From positions 3,972-67,971 of the forward strand of contig JAEXAS010000015.1 of assembly GCA_023458095.1 (NCBI GenBank): DNA of 64,000 nucleotides, given 5' to 3'. This DNA comes from Actinomycetes bacterium (lineage in GTDB: Bacteria; Actinomycetota; Actinomycetes; Propionibacteriales; Propionibacteriaceae). The position numbers were made by a program, and so were the translations under genes. The notes under the pieces were generated by a model that ran no database searches, was not told where the DNA came from, and saw nothing but the letters and a program-made list of their open reading frames with translations. Positions 9,001 through 16,554 of this stretch are shown here, piece by piece; position 1 is the first letter of the stretch; the number at the start of each line of letters is the position of its first letter.

Positions 9001-10345
9001 CAACACCGGCTCCAACCCGCTACACGTCGGCAAGATCACCACCGTCGACTCCGACAGTGCCTCGGCTGATGACTTCCTGATCAGCGCCGACGCCTGCGCG
9101 CAGACAACCTTGGCCCAGGACGAGACGTGCACCGTCACCGTCCGCTTCGCTCCGGCCCGAGATGACACCGCCTCGGAGGCCCAGTTGCGGATTGCCAGCG
9201 ATGTTCCAAGCAAAGCCACCGTCGTTACTCTCACCGGTTCTTCCACCAAGGCGCCGGCTCCAGCGCCGACACCACAGCTCATCGCCGGTACCCTGGTCAC
9301 CCTCGGCACGGCAACCGTGGATCAGACGGTGGTGGTCGTACCCAGCGGCTGGAGCACCGGCGCGTTATTCGCCTACCAGTGGCTGATGGACGGCGCACCG
9401 ATCGCTGGGGCCACCCAGGCGAGGTACACCCCGACAGCCTCCGATGCGGGCAAGACGCTGACTGTGTCGGTAACCGGCTCGCTGACCGGTGCCGCCGATG
9501 TCAGCCGGGTCAGCGATCCGGTGCGCGTGGGCACCGCCCAGCTCACTGCGGCGACTCCGGTCATTTCCGGCGTAGCCCAGGTCGATCAGACCGTCGTCGC
9601 CGCCGCCGGAATCTGGACCGAGGGCACCAGCCTCAGCTACCGCTGGTTGCGCAACGGCAAGGCCATCGCCGCAGCCACCGGTGCCAGCTACCGGCTGACT
9701 GCTGAGGATGCCGGCACGATCCTGGTCGTCGAGGTGACCGGCACCAAGCCCGGCTACGACACCCAGCTTCGCAACTCCACGCCGGTCTTCGTTTCCGAAG
9801 GCAGTCTGACGGCGAACTCGCCGGTCAGCGTGCCCACCATCAATGGCCTGGCCCGACCCGACCATGTTGTGCGGGTCAACGCCGGAGCCTGGCCGGCCGG
9901 GGTACGGCTCAGTTATCGCTGGCTTCGCGACGGCCGCCCTATTGCGGGCGCGACCACCGCCAGCTACCGGATCTCCGGCAGCGATGCCGGTCATGGCCTG
10001 AGCGCCCAGGTGTTCGCCAACAAGACCGGCTACACCACGGTCATTGCCACCTCCCCCACCGCCATCGTGGGCAAGGGCACGCTGGCCTCCTCCCGTCCCC
10101 GCATCTCGGGAAGCACGAAAGTCGGCAAGAAGCTCACCGCCAAGCCTGGCCGGTGGAGCACCGGGGTCCGATTCAGTTACCGCTGGCGCGCGAACGGAAA
10201 GATCATCGCCAATGCGACCGGTTCGACGCTCCGACTGACCCGCAAGCTGCGCGGCGCCAAGATCTCGGTGACCGTGATGGCCACCAAGACCGGGTACAAC
10301 ACTGTGAGCAGAACCTCGAAGTCCACCAAGAAGGTCCGCCGCTGA
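6080..10345 (+). CDS. Large secreted mosaic protein: LRR, propeller-like region, Ig-like repeats
   Basis: 1421 residues, secreted by a long-n-region signal peptide (basic PPLRK, hydrophobic ALLLAALLAMTTLVMV, cleavage near QTAHA). The ATG at 6080 has GAGGA 8 nt upstream. Parts in order: internalin-like leucine-rich repeats (about 100-290, with L..L.L..N.I.DISP units); a first degenerate Ig-like segment (about 340-480, YSYRWLRDGKEF); a beta-rich segment (490-610); a propeller/DUF3616-like region (about 614-953, GDGYWLVADDEDDLIRLYD, EGIYWLGSHSNA); a choice-of-anchor D segment (about 953-1053, with CTVTVRFAPA); and four Ig-like repeats (about 1067-1421) marked by YRWLR-[DN]-G...IAGAT.ASYR. The last repeat has no Asp or Glu and about 24 Lys/Arg. 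No LPXTG motif is seen. Likely a cell-surface adhesin-like or polymer-binding protein; function not known. Confidence 0.8.
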   Translation: MPVLNASRTHHLHPPRTRPPLRKTIALLLAALLAMTTLVMVSQTAHAEGTDIVNMPDVNLKAAVNTALGGGRAPDADFTYADVARFTGLTAGSATEAIDDLTGMEAFVSLTQFTISPSAPDNGFSDLTPLQNLTKLTKLYLYNGKVTDLSPLAGLTELTYLNLTGNRISDISPIAGLTKLDALILASNQISSIDTLPASDFASGGLNLMNNQISDVSSLASKLTSTKILVLNLKNNRISDPSPIAKKFASSSLNISSSTKGVLLAGNRIKDFSSFSGWSALTDTSKNLLGQVIYVGAYPADGAHVFLTSAKGTPASVAAADGSYDTSTGLLTLVDPAATTIAVSPIWTVYFQHDPEDSGTRIGDAEGNELTATAKIGDLLTVSAKGDLFTTTPCAADYSYRWLRDGKEFSGNTYFGEWSLPQNELNGGGDASNVSSWLGGPGTHDFYRVSATDVGHTLSVRVSCVSDSRSATSPQTATVEAAEAELPVVQTLSDTTQYVVSGEVRPKMLHILSGVVGDPTNPTLPIYIGQLDANNRLVNPESLTVAVTAVTSSGDSPRPEVNDVTITGTGAERVVSVNPTQKIGTNGPATITVTVTGANGKTATLDIPYKASVATTPTSRVLLGTSDASSAISVGDGYWLVADDEDDLIRLYDSTASSRNVNQFLPYSGSSAGEIDFEASARKGEGIYWLGSHSNAKDGSLESSRYRIFRTTVSGSGVKTALSADGAYAGLRTDLVSWDTANGNALGFAAGAKKGVGPNELGGFDIEGAEFSPDEKSLYLGMRSPVSPTAVGGKAVIVPVTNIDAVIDGTQNHASFADAILLDLGGDSIRELRRNDRNEYLILSAKAGGDSDASSQHLWAWDGQPDSKPRLLSTHLPTDVEPDHTDNAGAWEGIGEMPARLVPGAQVRLIMDQGYDLFYDSGNTNKKAGFDSKARTDVVTLTGAVGTMAEASDPGDFGAQAVSTLSAPRKVTLTNTGSNPLHVGKITTVDSDSASADDFLISADACAQTTLAQDETCTVTVRFAPARDDTASEAQLRIASDVPSKATVVTLTGSSTKAPAPAPTPQLIAGTLVTLGTATVDQTVVVVPSGWSTGALFAYQWLMDGAPIAGATQARYTPTASDAGKTLTVSVTGSLTGAADVSRVSDPVRVGTAQLTAATPVISGVAQVDQTVVAAAGIWTEGTSLSYRWLRNGKAIAAATGASYRLTAEDAGTILVVEVTGTKPGYDTQLRNSTPVFVSEGSLTANSPVSVPTINGLARPDHVVRVNAGAWPAGVRLSYRWLRDGRPIAGATTASYRISGSDAGHGLSAQVFANKTGYTTVIATSPTAIVGKGTLASSRPRISGSTKVGKKLTAKPGRWSTGVRFSYRWRANGKIIANATGSTLRLTRKLRGAKISVTVMATKTGYNTVSRTSKSTKKVRR

Positions 10346-10353
10346 CCCGGCAG

Positions 10354-10389
10354 CCAAGCCTGGCTTGGGCCGAGCCATCGGCTCAGGCC
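10354..10389. terminator. Possible bidirectional terminator between convergent genes
   Basis: Two adjacent inverted repeats: CCAAGCC/GGCTTGG (10354-10368, minimal loop) and GGCCGAGCC...GGCTCAGGCC (10368-10389, 3-nt loop, one bulge). They lie between the convergent LRR and ABC-F genes; the second overlaps the ABC-F stop codon. No clear U-tract. Confidence 0.4.
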
Positions 10390-11981
10390 AGGCTGACCAG
10401 TTCGAGGTAGTCGGGGTTCCACAGATCCTCCACGCCGTCGGGGAGCAGGAGCACCCGATCAGGTTCCAGAGCGGTCACCGCACCCTCATCGTGAGTGACC
10501 AGCACCACAGCGCCGGGGTAGTCGCGCAGGGCGGCCAACACCTCGGCTCGGGAGGCCGGGTCGAGGTTGTTGGTCGGCTCGTCCAGCAGCAAGACATTGG
10601 CTGCGCTCACCACCAGCATCGCCAGCGCCAACCGCGTCTTCTCACCACCGGACAGCACCCGGGCAGGCTTTTCCACATCATCGCCGGAGAACAGGAAGGA
10701 GCCCAGAATCTTGCGGACCTCGGTCTCGTTGAGTTCCGGGGAGGCGGTGATCATGTTGTCCAACACGCTGCGCGAAACATCCAAGGTCTCGTGTTCCTGG
10801 GCGTAGTAGCCAAGCCGCAGCCCGTACCCAGGGCGAACCTGGCCAGTGTCGGGCTCTTCGAGCCCCGAAAGCAGCCGGAGCAAGGTGGTCTTTCCGGCGC
10901 CGTTGAGGCCCAGGATCACCACCTTGGATCCCTTGTCGATGGCTAGGTCGACGGCGGTGAAGACCTCCAGTGACCCGTAGGACTTGCTCAACTCGGTGGC
11001 CGTCAGCGGGGTCTTGCCGCAGGGTGCTGGCTGTGGCAGTCGGATCCGCGCCACTTTGTCAGCGGCTCGCGCCTCGTCCAGGCCCGCCAGCAGCTTCTCG
11101 GCACGCTTGGCCATGTTCTGCGCCGCGACGGCCTTGGTGGCCTTGGCCCGCATCTTGTCGGCCTGGGCCATGAGAGCGTCGGCCTTGCGTTCGGCATTGG
11201 CTCGTTCCCGCTTGCGACGCTTCTCGTCGGTTTCCCGCTGGACGAGATAGCGCTTCCAGTCCATGGCGTACAGGTCCATTTCGGCGCGGTTGGCGTCCAG
11301 GTGGAAGACCTTGTTCACGCAGGCCTCGAGCAGGCCGACATCGTGGGAGATCATGATCAATCCGCCCGAATAGCTCTGCAGATAGCTGCGCAGCCACACG
11401 ATGGAATCCGCGTCCAAGTGGTTGGTGGGTTCGTCCAGGAGCAGGGTGTCCGCCCCGGAAAAAAGGATCCGGGCCAGTTCCACCCGGCGCCGCTGACCAC
11501 CGGACAGAGTGCGCAGCGGCTGGGCCAAGACCCGATCGGGCAACCCCACATTGGCCGCAATGCGCGCCGCCTCGGCTTCGGCGGCGTAGCCACCGGCCGC
11601 AGCGAGCTCAGCCTCGGCGCGCGCATAGGAAGCCATGGCCTGTTCCTGGGCCTCACCGTCAACCTCGGCCATCGCCATCGAGTAGGTGTTGAGTCGGCGC
11701 AGAATCTGATCCAGTCCGCGAGCGGACAGGATTCGATCCTTCGCCAACTGGTCCAAGTCGCCGGTGCGGGGATCCTGGGGCAGGTAGCCCAACTGCCCCG
11801 AGCGGGAGATCTGACCAGAGGCCGGCAACCCTTCGCCAGCGAGAATCCGGGTGAGGGTGGTCTTGCCGGCACCGTTGCGTCCGACCAATCCGATCTTGTC
11901 GCCAGCAATCACCTGGAAGGAGATAGGCGACAGCAACAGCCGGGCACCGGCTCGAACTTCTACATCTTTGGCTACCAACAT
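10383..11981 (-). CDS. ABC-F family ATP-binding protein
   Basis: 532 residues with two ABC ATPase domains in one chain and no membrane segments, the ABC-F architecture (EttA/Uup/antibiotic-resistance ARE proteins), which act on the ribosome. Walker A motifs are GRNGAGKTTL (about residue 35) and GLNGAGKTTL (about 355). Signatures are LSGGQRRRVELARIL and LSGGEKTRLALAML; Walker B motifs are TLLLDEPTNHLD and VLLLDEPTNNLD. Between them is a Lys/Arg/Ala-rich linker (about 235-310, RRKRERANAERKADALMAQADKMR broken up), the ribosome-interacting P-site tether region. Whether this member is a translation factor or confers resistance cannot be decided here. It starts at an ATG with a promoter-like box just upstream. 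Confidence 0.88.
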   Translation of the reverse strand: MLVAKDVEVRAGARLLLSPISFQVIAGDKIGLVGRNGAGKTTLTRILAGEGLPASGQISRSGQLGYLPQDPRTGDLDQLAKDRILSARGLDQILRRLNTYSMAMAEVDGEAQEQAMASYARAEAELAAAGGYAAEAEAARIAANVGLPDRVLAQPLRTLSGGQRRRVELARILFSGADTLLLDEPTNHLDADSIVWLRSYLQSYSGGLIMISHDVGLLEACVNKVFHLDANRAEMDLYAMDWKRYLVQRETDEKRRKRERANAERKADALMAQADKMRAKATKAVAAQNMAKRAEKLLAGLDEARAADKVARIRLPQPAPCGKTPLTATELSKSYGSLEVFTAVDLAIDKGSKVVILGLNGAGKTTLLRLLSGLEEPDTGQVRPGYGLRLGYYAQEHETLDVSRSVLDNMITASPELNETEVRKILGSFLFSGDDVEKPARVLSGGEKTRLALAMLVVSAANVLLLDEPTNNLDPASRAEVLAALRDYPGAVVLVTHDEGAVTALEPDRVLLLPDGVEDLWNPDYLELVSLA

Positions 11982-11990
11982 TGCCGCGCC

Positions 11991-12019
11991 AGATTACCTG
12001 GCCGTCGGACTAGGCCGAA
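11991..12019 (-). promoter_or_regulatory. Candidate promoter for the ABC-F gene
   Basis: On the minus strand TTCGGC (12019-12014), a 17-bp spacer and TAATCT (11996-11991), 9 nt before the ATG at 11981. Transcription would begin within a few nucleotides of the start codon, so the message would be leaderless or nearly so. The site overlaps the 3' end of the RHH gene. Confidence 0.35.
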
Positions 12020-12240
12020 CCACTGTTCGACGGGCGCCCCCGCTTGGGAAGGGCGCCAGCATTGCGCGGCGCCCGCCCGGCGGCGGCCAGCGCCTGCCGC
12101 AGCAACACTTCGACCTGGGCGTTGACCGAGCGCAGATCATCGGCCGCCCACCGCGCCAAAGCCTCATGGACGGCAGGGTCGAGCCGAAGCAGGACCGGCT
12201 TTCGTTTCCGGCCTGCTTCGGCTTGCGGTGACTCACTCAT
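12010..12240 (-). CDS. Ribbon-helix-helix (Arc-type) DNA-binding protein
   Basis: 76-residue protein, start taken at 12240 because it lies 2 nt after the stop of the SPFH gene. An earlier in-frame start would run into that gene. The central part, KPVLLRLDPAVHEALARWA followed by DLRSVNAQVEVLLRQAL, has the beta-strand/helix/helix pattern of Arc/MetJ-type regulators: a short basic strand, then a helix, then S-x-NAQVE, the classic second-helix start. Such proteins bind short palindromes as dimers and often repress their own operon. Coupling to the SPFH gene makes it a candidate regulator of the palindrome at 13233-13246. The C-terminal tail is Pro/Arg-rich. Confidence 0.7.
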   Translation of the reverse strand: MSESPQAEAGRKRKPVLLRLDPAVHEALARWAADDLRSVNAQVEVLLRQALAAAGRAPRNAGALPKRGRPSNSGSA

Positions 12241-12242
12241 GC

Positions 12243-13199
12243 TCAGGTGTACAGCGACCCGGTGTTCACCACGGGGGTGGGCGCCGATGACGAACACAGC
12301 ACCACCATCAGATTCGACACCATGGCAGCCTTGCGCTCGTCGTCCATGTCCACCACCTCATCAGCCTCCAGCCGTCGCAAGGCGCCCTGCACCATGCCCA
12401 CAGCACCGTCGACGATCTGCTCGCGGGCGGCGATCACCGCTGCGGCCTGCTGACGCTGCAGCATGGCGTGGGCGATCTCCGGGGCGTAGGCCAGGCTGGA
12501 GATTCGCGCTTCCACGACTTCCAGCCCCGCGATGGCGATTCGAGCGGCAACCTCTTCGGCGAGTTCGGCGGCCACGATCTCGGTTGAGCCACGCAGCGAC
12601 TCCTTCGCCGGGCCAGCGTTGTCATAGGGATGGATCGAGGTCACATGCCGCAGCGCCGATTCGGACTGCACTCGGACGAAGTCCTCGAACTCCTCCACGG
12701 CGAAGACCGCCTTGGCGGTGTCGGCTACCTGCCACACGATGATGGCCGCGATGTTCACCGGATTGCCGTCCGAATCGTTGACCTTCAACTCGTTGGTCTC
12801 GAAGTTGCGCACCTTCACCGATACCCGGCGACGCACCACCAACGGCAGGGTCAGTTGCAGGCCAGGCTTGCGCAAGGTGCCGATATAGCCGCCGAAGAAC
12901 TGCTGCACCTTGGTATCTCCGGGGCCCACGACCGTCAACGAGGTCGTCAGCACCGAGAACAGCAGCGTGGCCACGATGCCGACAGTCACGAAGAACCCCA
13001 CAAAGGCACTGCCATCGGCAAGGACGAAGGCCACGATGGCCAACACCAGCAGGCCCACCATCACAATCAGACCCGCGGCACCATTCATCGACCACGCCGG
13101 ACGTTCGGCGATCTCGACGCGCACCCCGTCATGGCCCACCGGCGTCGCTGCCGGCTCGGTGCCCTGGGGATCGCCCAGCGGCAGATCAGTATCAGACAT
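12243..13199 (-). CDS. SPFH/Band 7 (stomatin/prohibitin-like) membrane protein
   Basis: 318 residues. The start at 13199 has GGAG 8 nt upstream; an ATG at 13205 is too close to it. Two hydrophobic segments near residues 38-60 and 65-90 (AGLIVMVGLLVLAIVAFVLA; FFVTVGIVATLLFSVLTTSL) anchor the protein. An SPFH domain follows (about 90-260): VGPGDTKVQQFFGGYIGTL, RVSVKVRNFETNELKVND, GNPVNIAAIIVWQV, and a helical GLEVVEARISSLAYAPEIAHAML typical of the Band 7 C-terminal part. SPFH proteins form membrane microdomain scaffolds and oligomeric cages. Client proteins are unknown. The RHH gene follows directly, and a perfect 14-bp palindrome lies 34 nt upstream. Confidence 0.85.
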   Translation of the reverse strand: MSDTDLPLGDPQGTEPAATPVGHDGVRVEIAERPAWSMNGAAGLIVMVGLLVLAIVAFVLADGSAFVGFFVTVGIVATLLFSVLTTSLTVVGPGDTKVQQFFGGYIGTLRKPGLQLTLPLVVRRRVSVKVRNFETNELKVNDSDGNPVNIAAIIVWQVADTAKAVFAVEEFEDFVRVQSESALRHVTSIHPYDNAGPAKESLRGSTEIVAAELAEEVAARIAIAGLEVVEARISSLAYAPEIAHAMLQRQQAAAVIAAREQIVDGAVGMVQGALRRLEADEVVDMDDERKAAMVSNLMVVLCSSSAPTPVVNTGSLYT

Positions 13200-13232
13200 T
13201 GCCATCACTCCACTCAGAAGAACTTGATAGCT

Positions 13233-13246
13233 AAGTGATATCACTT
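13233..13246. promoter_or_regulatory. Perfect 14-bp palindrome upstream of SPFH/RHH operon
   Basis: AAGTGATATCACTT is fully self-complementary and sits 34 nt before the SPFH start codon, in the expected core-promoter region. It is the obvious operator candidate for the dimeric RHH protein encoded at the end of the same transcription unit. Confidence 0.65.
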
Positions 13247-13290
13247 TTCACTCACCCAGGCAACTCCCCCGACCCCAATCCCGCAGCACA

Positions 13291-13339
13291 CAAGAGCCGT
13301 CGAAATCTCGACGATCAGGTCGAGTTCCGACGGCTCTTG
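13291..13339 (-). terminator. Hairpin terminator after sufT
   Basis: CAAGAGCCGTCG (13291-13302) pairs perfectly with CGACGGCTCTTG (13328-13339). A nested inverted repeat, CTCGAC/GTCGAG (13307-13312/13319-13324), lies inside. It begins 7 nt beyond the sufT stop. There is no U-tract, as is common in Actinobacteria. Confidence 0.7.
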
Positions 13340-13346
13340 AGTGAGG

Positions 13347-13739
13347 TCAGAGGTTGTAGCCGATGGCGCGAAGCTGTTCGCGGCCGTCCTCGGTGATCAT
13401 CTCCAGGCTCCACGGGGGCAGCCAGACCCAGTTGATCACCGCCGAGTTCACCAAGCCCTCCAGGGCCAACTGGGTGTGGTACTCGATCTGATCGGTGAGC
13501 GGGCAGGTCGGGGAGGTGAGCGTCATGTCGATCACCACATCGTTGGCCACATCGACGGTGACTCCATAGACCAGGCCCAGATCGACGACGTTGACCCCGA
13601 GTTCGGGATCGACCACGTCGCGCATGGCCTCCAAGATGTCATCCTCACTCGGACGAGAGCTGGGTACCTGACCGGCGGGGGTTTCACTGTCGGGAAGGGT
13701 GTCATCCACCAAGTCCGAGGGACGGATCGGTTCGCTCAT
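13347..13739 (-). CDS. sufT: SufT-like MIP18/DUF59 Fe-S assembly protein
   Basis: 130-residue protein of the MIP18/DUF59 family, which helps mature Fe-S proteins. The start at 13739 is 1 nt after the sufU stop, with AAGGAG just upstream. The DUF59 core is evident: EAMRDVVDPELGVNVVDLGL, VDVANDVVIDMTLTSPTCPL (the conserved Cys in TSPTCP) and NWVWLPPWSLEMITEDGREQLRAIG. A hydrophilic N-terminal stretch of about 30 residues precedes it. As the last gene of the suf operon in Actinobacteria, it is thought to act in cluster delivery or carrier function. A hairpin terminator closes the operon right after it. Confidence 0.88.
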   Translation of the reverse strand: MSEPIRPSDLVDDTLPDSETPAGQVPSSRPSEDDILEAMRDVVDPELGVNVVDLGLVYGVTVDVANDVVIDMTLTSPTCPLTDQIEYHTQLALEGLVNSAVINWVWLPPWSLEMITEDGREQLRAIGYNL

Positions 13740-13740
13740 T

Positions 13741-14193
13741 TCACTCCTTGCTGCTTTCTGCACTCAGTGCCTGGGCGACAGCGTCCTTCAACGCCGACCA
13801 GCCCAGCAGAGCGCACTTGACTCGAGCCGGGAACTGGGCCACCCCGATGAAGGCGACGGCATCCTCCAGGCGCTCCTCATCGGCGTCATAGTTGCCCTGG
13901 GAATGCATCATCTCGGTGAACTCGGTAGTCAACTCCAGCGCCTCGGCCACCGTGTGTCCGATGACCAGATCACTCATCACCGAGGTGGACGCCTGGGAGA
14001 TCGAGCACCCGATCCCCTCATAGGAGACATCCACGATCTCCTCACCGTCCAGATGAACCCGCAGCAGCAGCTCATCACCACAACTGGGATTCACGTGACT
14101 CACCTCAGCCTCGAAGGGCTCGCGCAACCCCGAGTGATGCTTTGCCTTGTAGTGATCCAGGATGATCTCCTGATACAACGCTTCTACGCTCAT
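13741..14193 (-). CDS. sufU: SufU, sulfur-transfer partner of SufS
   Basis: 150-residue SufU-type protein. The three zinc-coordinating cysteines and the Asp are present: NPSCGDEL, GIGCSISQAS and ARVKCALLGW. In Gram-positive suf systems SufU accepts persulfide from SufS through a Zn-dependent mechanism and feeds SufBCD; it was once viewed as a scaffold. The roughly 18-residue insertion relative to IscU that marks SufU is visible between the second and third Cys (TEMMHSQGNYDADEERLED). Its ATG overlaps the sufS stop by 4 nt, so the pair is translationally coupled. Confidence 0.92.
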   Translation of the reverse strand: MSVEALYQEIILDHYKAKHHSGLREPFEAEVSHVNPSCGDELLLRVHLDGEEIVDVSYEGIGCSISQASTSVMSDLVIGHTVAEALELTTEFTEMMHSQGNYDADEERLEDAVAFIGVAQFPARVKCALLGWSALKDAVAQALSAESSKE

Positions 14194-15455
14194 ACTCGCC
14201 CCCCGAAGAACTCGGCCACCCAGCCTAGGCCGTGGGCCAACTCATCGATCTCGGCGGTGGTGGTGTACAGATACACCGACGCCCGCGTAGACGCCGCCAA
14301 CCCCAAACGCTCATGCAAGGGACGCGCGCAGTGGTGACCGCCGCGTACCGCGATACCTCGCGAATCCAACAACTGCATCACGTCATGGGGGTGCACCTCG
14401 GTGCCATCGGCCGTGGTCACGGTGAAGGCGAAGGCCCCTCGTCGCAACTCTGGTCGCTTCGGCCCCAGGATCGTCAATCCAGGCACTCGGGACAGCCGGG
14501 TGAAGGTGTAGGCGCTCAGCCGCTCCTCATGGGTGGCGATCTGCGCCAGACCGATGCCCTTGAGATAGTCGATGGCCGCACCGAGGCCGACAGCCTGGGC
14601 AATCGGCGGGGTGCCCGCCTCGAAACGGTAGGGCGGCGCAGCAAAGGTGGAGCCGGTCATCTTGACGACCTTGATCATCTCCCCACCGCCCAGAAAGGGA
14701 GGCAGGCTCGCCAGCAGGTCGTAGCGTCCCCACAGCACCCCGATGCCCGTGGGGCCCAGCATCTTGTGCCCGGTGAAGGCCAGCAGGTCAGCACCCAGGT
14801 CGGTGACATTGACCGTGGCATGCGGGGCAGCCTGCGCAGCGTCCACCACCATCACCGCCCCTACGGCGTGGGCCTTGGCGGCGATCTCGGCGATGGGATT
14901 GATCGTGCCCAAGACATTGGACACCGCCGTGATCGAAACCACCCTGGTGCGCTCATTGATCAGGTTCTGCGCCTCGGCGGCTTCCAGATCGAGCAGTCCG
15001 TCTTCGGTGATGTCGAACCAGCGCAGCACGGCTCCGGTCCGTTCGGCCACCAACTGCCAGGGAACGATATTGGAGTGGTGCTCCATCACCGAGATGACGA
15101 TCTCATCGCCGGCGACCAGACCCTCACCCAACGTCCGGGCGGCCAGGTTCAGCGCCTCGGAGGCATTCTTGGTGAAGACCACCTCTTCAGGCCCAGCGGC
15201 ACCGATGAAGTCGGCCACCTTCTGTCGGGCCCCCTCGAAGGCGGCGGTGGCCTCCATGCCCAGGGTGTGCATGGCACGGGCCACATTCGCATTGTGCTGG
15301 CCGTAGAAGTCGGAGATCGCCTCGATCACCGCCGCCGGCTTCTGCGAGGTGTTAGCTGAATCCAGGTACACCACCGGTTTGTCCCCCACCTGACGATCCA
15401 GGATGGGGAAGTCGCCGCGGATCGCGGCCACGTCGTAGCCGGTGGTATCAGGCAT
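14190..15455 (-). CDS. sufS: SufS cysteine desulfurase (PLP-dependent)
   Basis: 421-residue class V aminotransferase-fold enzyme that removes sulfur from cysteine and passes it to SufU. The PLP lysine lies in LAFTGHKMLGPTGIGVLWG, the catalytic cysteine in RGGHHCARPLHERLG, and the cofactor-binding stretch is in TKNASEALNLAARTL / MEHHSNIVPW. Length and motifs fit group II (SufS-type) desulfurases. The start codon overlaps the 3' end of sufC by 8 nt and the stop overlaps sufU by 4 nt. Confidence 0.95.
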   Translation of the reverse strand: MPDTTGYDVAAIRGDFPILDRQVGDKPVVYLDSANTSQKPAAVIEAISDFYGQHNANVARAMHTLGMEATAAFEGARQKVADFIGAAGPEEVVFTKNASEALNLAARTLGEGLVAGDEIVISVMEHHSNIVPWQLVAERTGAVLRWFDITEDGLLDLEAAEAQNLINERTRVVSITAVSNVLGTINPIAEIAAKAHAVGAVMVVDAAQAAPHATVNVTDLGADLLAFTGHKMLGPTGIGVLWGRYDLLASLPPFLGGGEMIKVVKMTGSTFAAPPYRFEAGTPPIAQAVGLGAAIDYLKGIGLAQIATHEERLSAYTFTRLSRVPGLTILGPKRPELRRGAFAFTVTTADGTEVHPHDVMQLLDSRGIAVRGGHHCARPLHERLGLAASTRASVYLYTTTAEIDELAHGLGWVAEFFGGRV

Positions 15456-16215
15456 TGGCCTTGGCAGCCTTCACGAACTTGTCGTAGCCCTCGACCTCGA
15501 GCTGGTCGGCCAACTCGGCCCCACCCTCTTCGACGATGTGCCCATCGACGAAGACGTGGACGAAGTCAGGCTTGATGTAGTTCAAGATCCGCGTGTAGTG
15601 GGTGATCAGCAGCACACCACGATCGCCCGGGGCGGTGTAGCGATTGACGCCCTCGGAGACGATGCGCAAGGCATCAATGTCCAAGCCGGAGTCGGTCTCG
15701 TCCAGGACGGCGAACTTCGGGTTGAGCAGTTCCAGTTGAGCCACTTCGGCCCGCTTCTTCTCACCACCGGAGAAGCCCTCATTGAGCGACCGGCTGGCAA
15801 AGCTGGACTCCAGACCGACCTTGTCGAAAGCCTCATTGACCTCTTTGACCCAGGTGCGCACCTTCGGAGCCTCACCGCTGACGGCAGTCTTGGCGGTACG
15901 CAGGAAGTTCGCCATGGACACCCCCGGCACCTCCACCGGGTACTGCATCGCCAGATACAGACCCGCCCGAGCCCGCTCATCGACCGTCATCGTGGTCAAC
16001 TCGACGCCGTCCAAGGTGACCGAGCCGGAGGTGATGCGGTACTTGGGATGACCGGCGATGGAGTAGGCCAAGGTCGACTTGCCCGAGCCGTTCGGGCCCA
16101 TGATGGCGTGCACCTGCCCGGTACCGACGGTCAGGTCGACGCCCTTGAGGATCTCCTTGGGCCCGTCCTCGGTCTCGACCTCCACGTGCAGGCCGCTGAT
16201 GCGAAGTTCACTCAT
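15448..16215 (-). CDS. sufC: SufC, ATPase of the SufBCD scaffold complex
   Basis: 255-residue ABC-type ATPase without membrane spans. Walker A is GPNGSGKSTLAYSI, the signature is FSGGEKKRAEVAQL and Walker B is FAVLDETDSGLDIDAL, the wording characteristic of SufC. With SufB and SufD it forms the scaffold on which Fe-S clusters are assembled. The gene follows the Rieske ferredoxin gene by 3 nt and overlaps sufS. Confidence 0.96.
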   Translation of the reverse strand: MSELRISGLHVEVETEDGPKEILKGVDLTVGTGQVHAIMGPNGSGKSTLAYSIAGHPKYRITSGSVTLDGVELTTMTVDERARAGLYLAMQYPVEVPGVSMANFLRTAKTAVSGEAPKVRTWVKEVNEAFDKVGLESSFASRSLNEGFSGGEKKRAEVAQLELLNPKFAVLDETDSGLDIDALRIVSEGVNRYTAPGDRGVLLITHYTRILNYIKPDFVHVFVDGHIVEEGGAELADQLEVEGYDKFVKAAKANA

Positions 16216-16218
16216 GTC

Positions 16219-16554
16219 TTACTGCTCCTGGATGTCGATGGGATTGTCGGTATCGATGAAGATGTCGGTGTCGTCAACGCGGATCGGAAAGACCGAAACC
16301 GGGGCGACTGCCGGGGGTTCGAGGGGACGGCCGGTTCGTAGGTCGAAACGTGATCCATGGGCGAGGCATTCCAGGGTGCAGCCATCGACCTCACCCTCAC
16401 TGAGCGGGACGTCGGCATGGGAGCACCGGTCGGTGATCGCAAACAGCCCCTCGGCGGTGTTGACCACCGCAATGTCGGCGTCGCCGCCCAAGTCGACGGC
16501 GAGCACCGAGCCCACCGGGACCTCCGCGACGCCGCAGGCTCGCTGAAAGCTCAT
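16219..16554 (-). CDS. Rieske-type [2Fe-2S] ferredoxin in the suf operon
   Basis: 111-residue soluble protein with both Rieske cluster-binding boxes, CSHADVPL (Cys-x-His) and CLAHGSRFD (Cys-x2-His), about 16 residues apart, the short spacing of NirD/biphenyl-dioxygenase-type ferredoxins. It has no membrane anchor. Its position between sufD and sufC, with a 4-nt overlap to sufD, is typical of actinobacterial suf operons. It probably supplies electrons for cluster assembly or repair, but this is inferred from context. Confidence 0.9.
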   Translation of the reverse strand: MSFQRACGVAEVPVGSVLAVDLGGDADIAVVNTAEGLFAITDRCSHADVPLSEGEVDGCTLECLAHGSRFDLRTGRPLEPPAVAPVSVFPIRVDDTDIFIDTDNPIDIQEQ

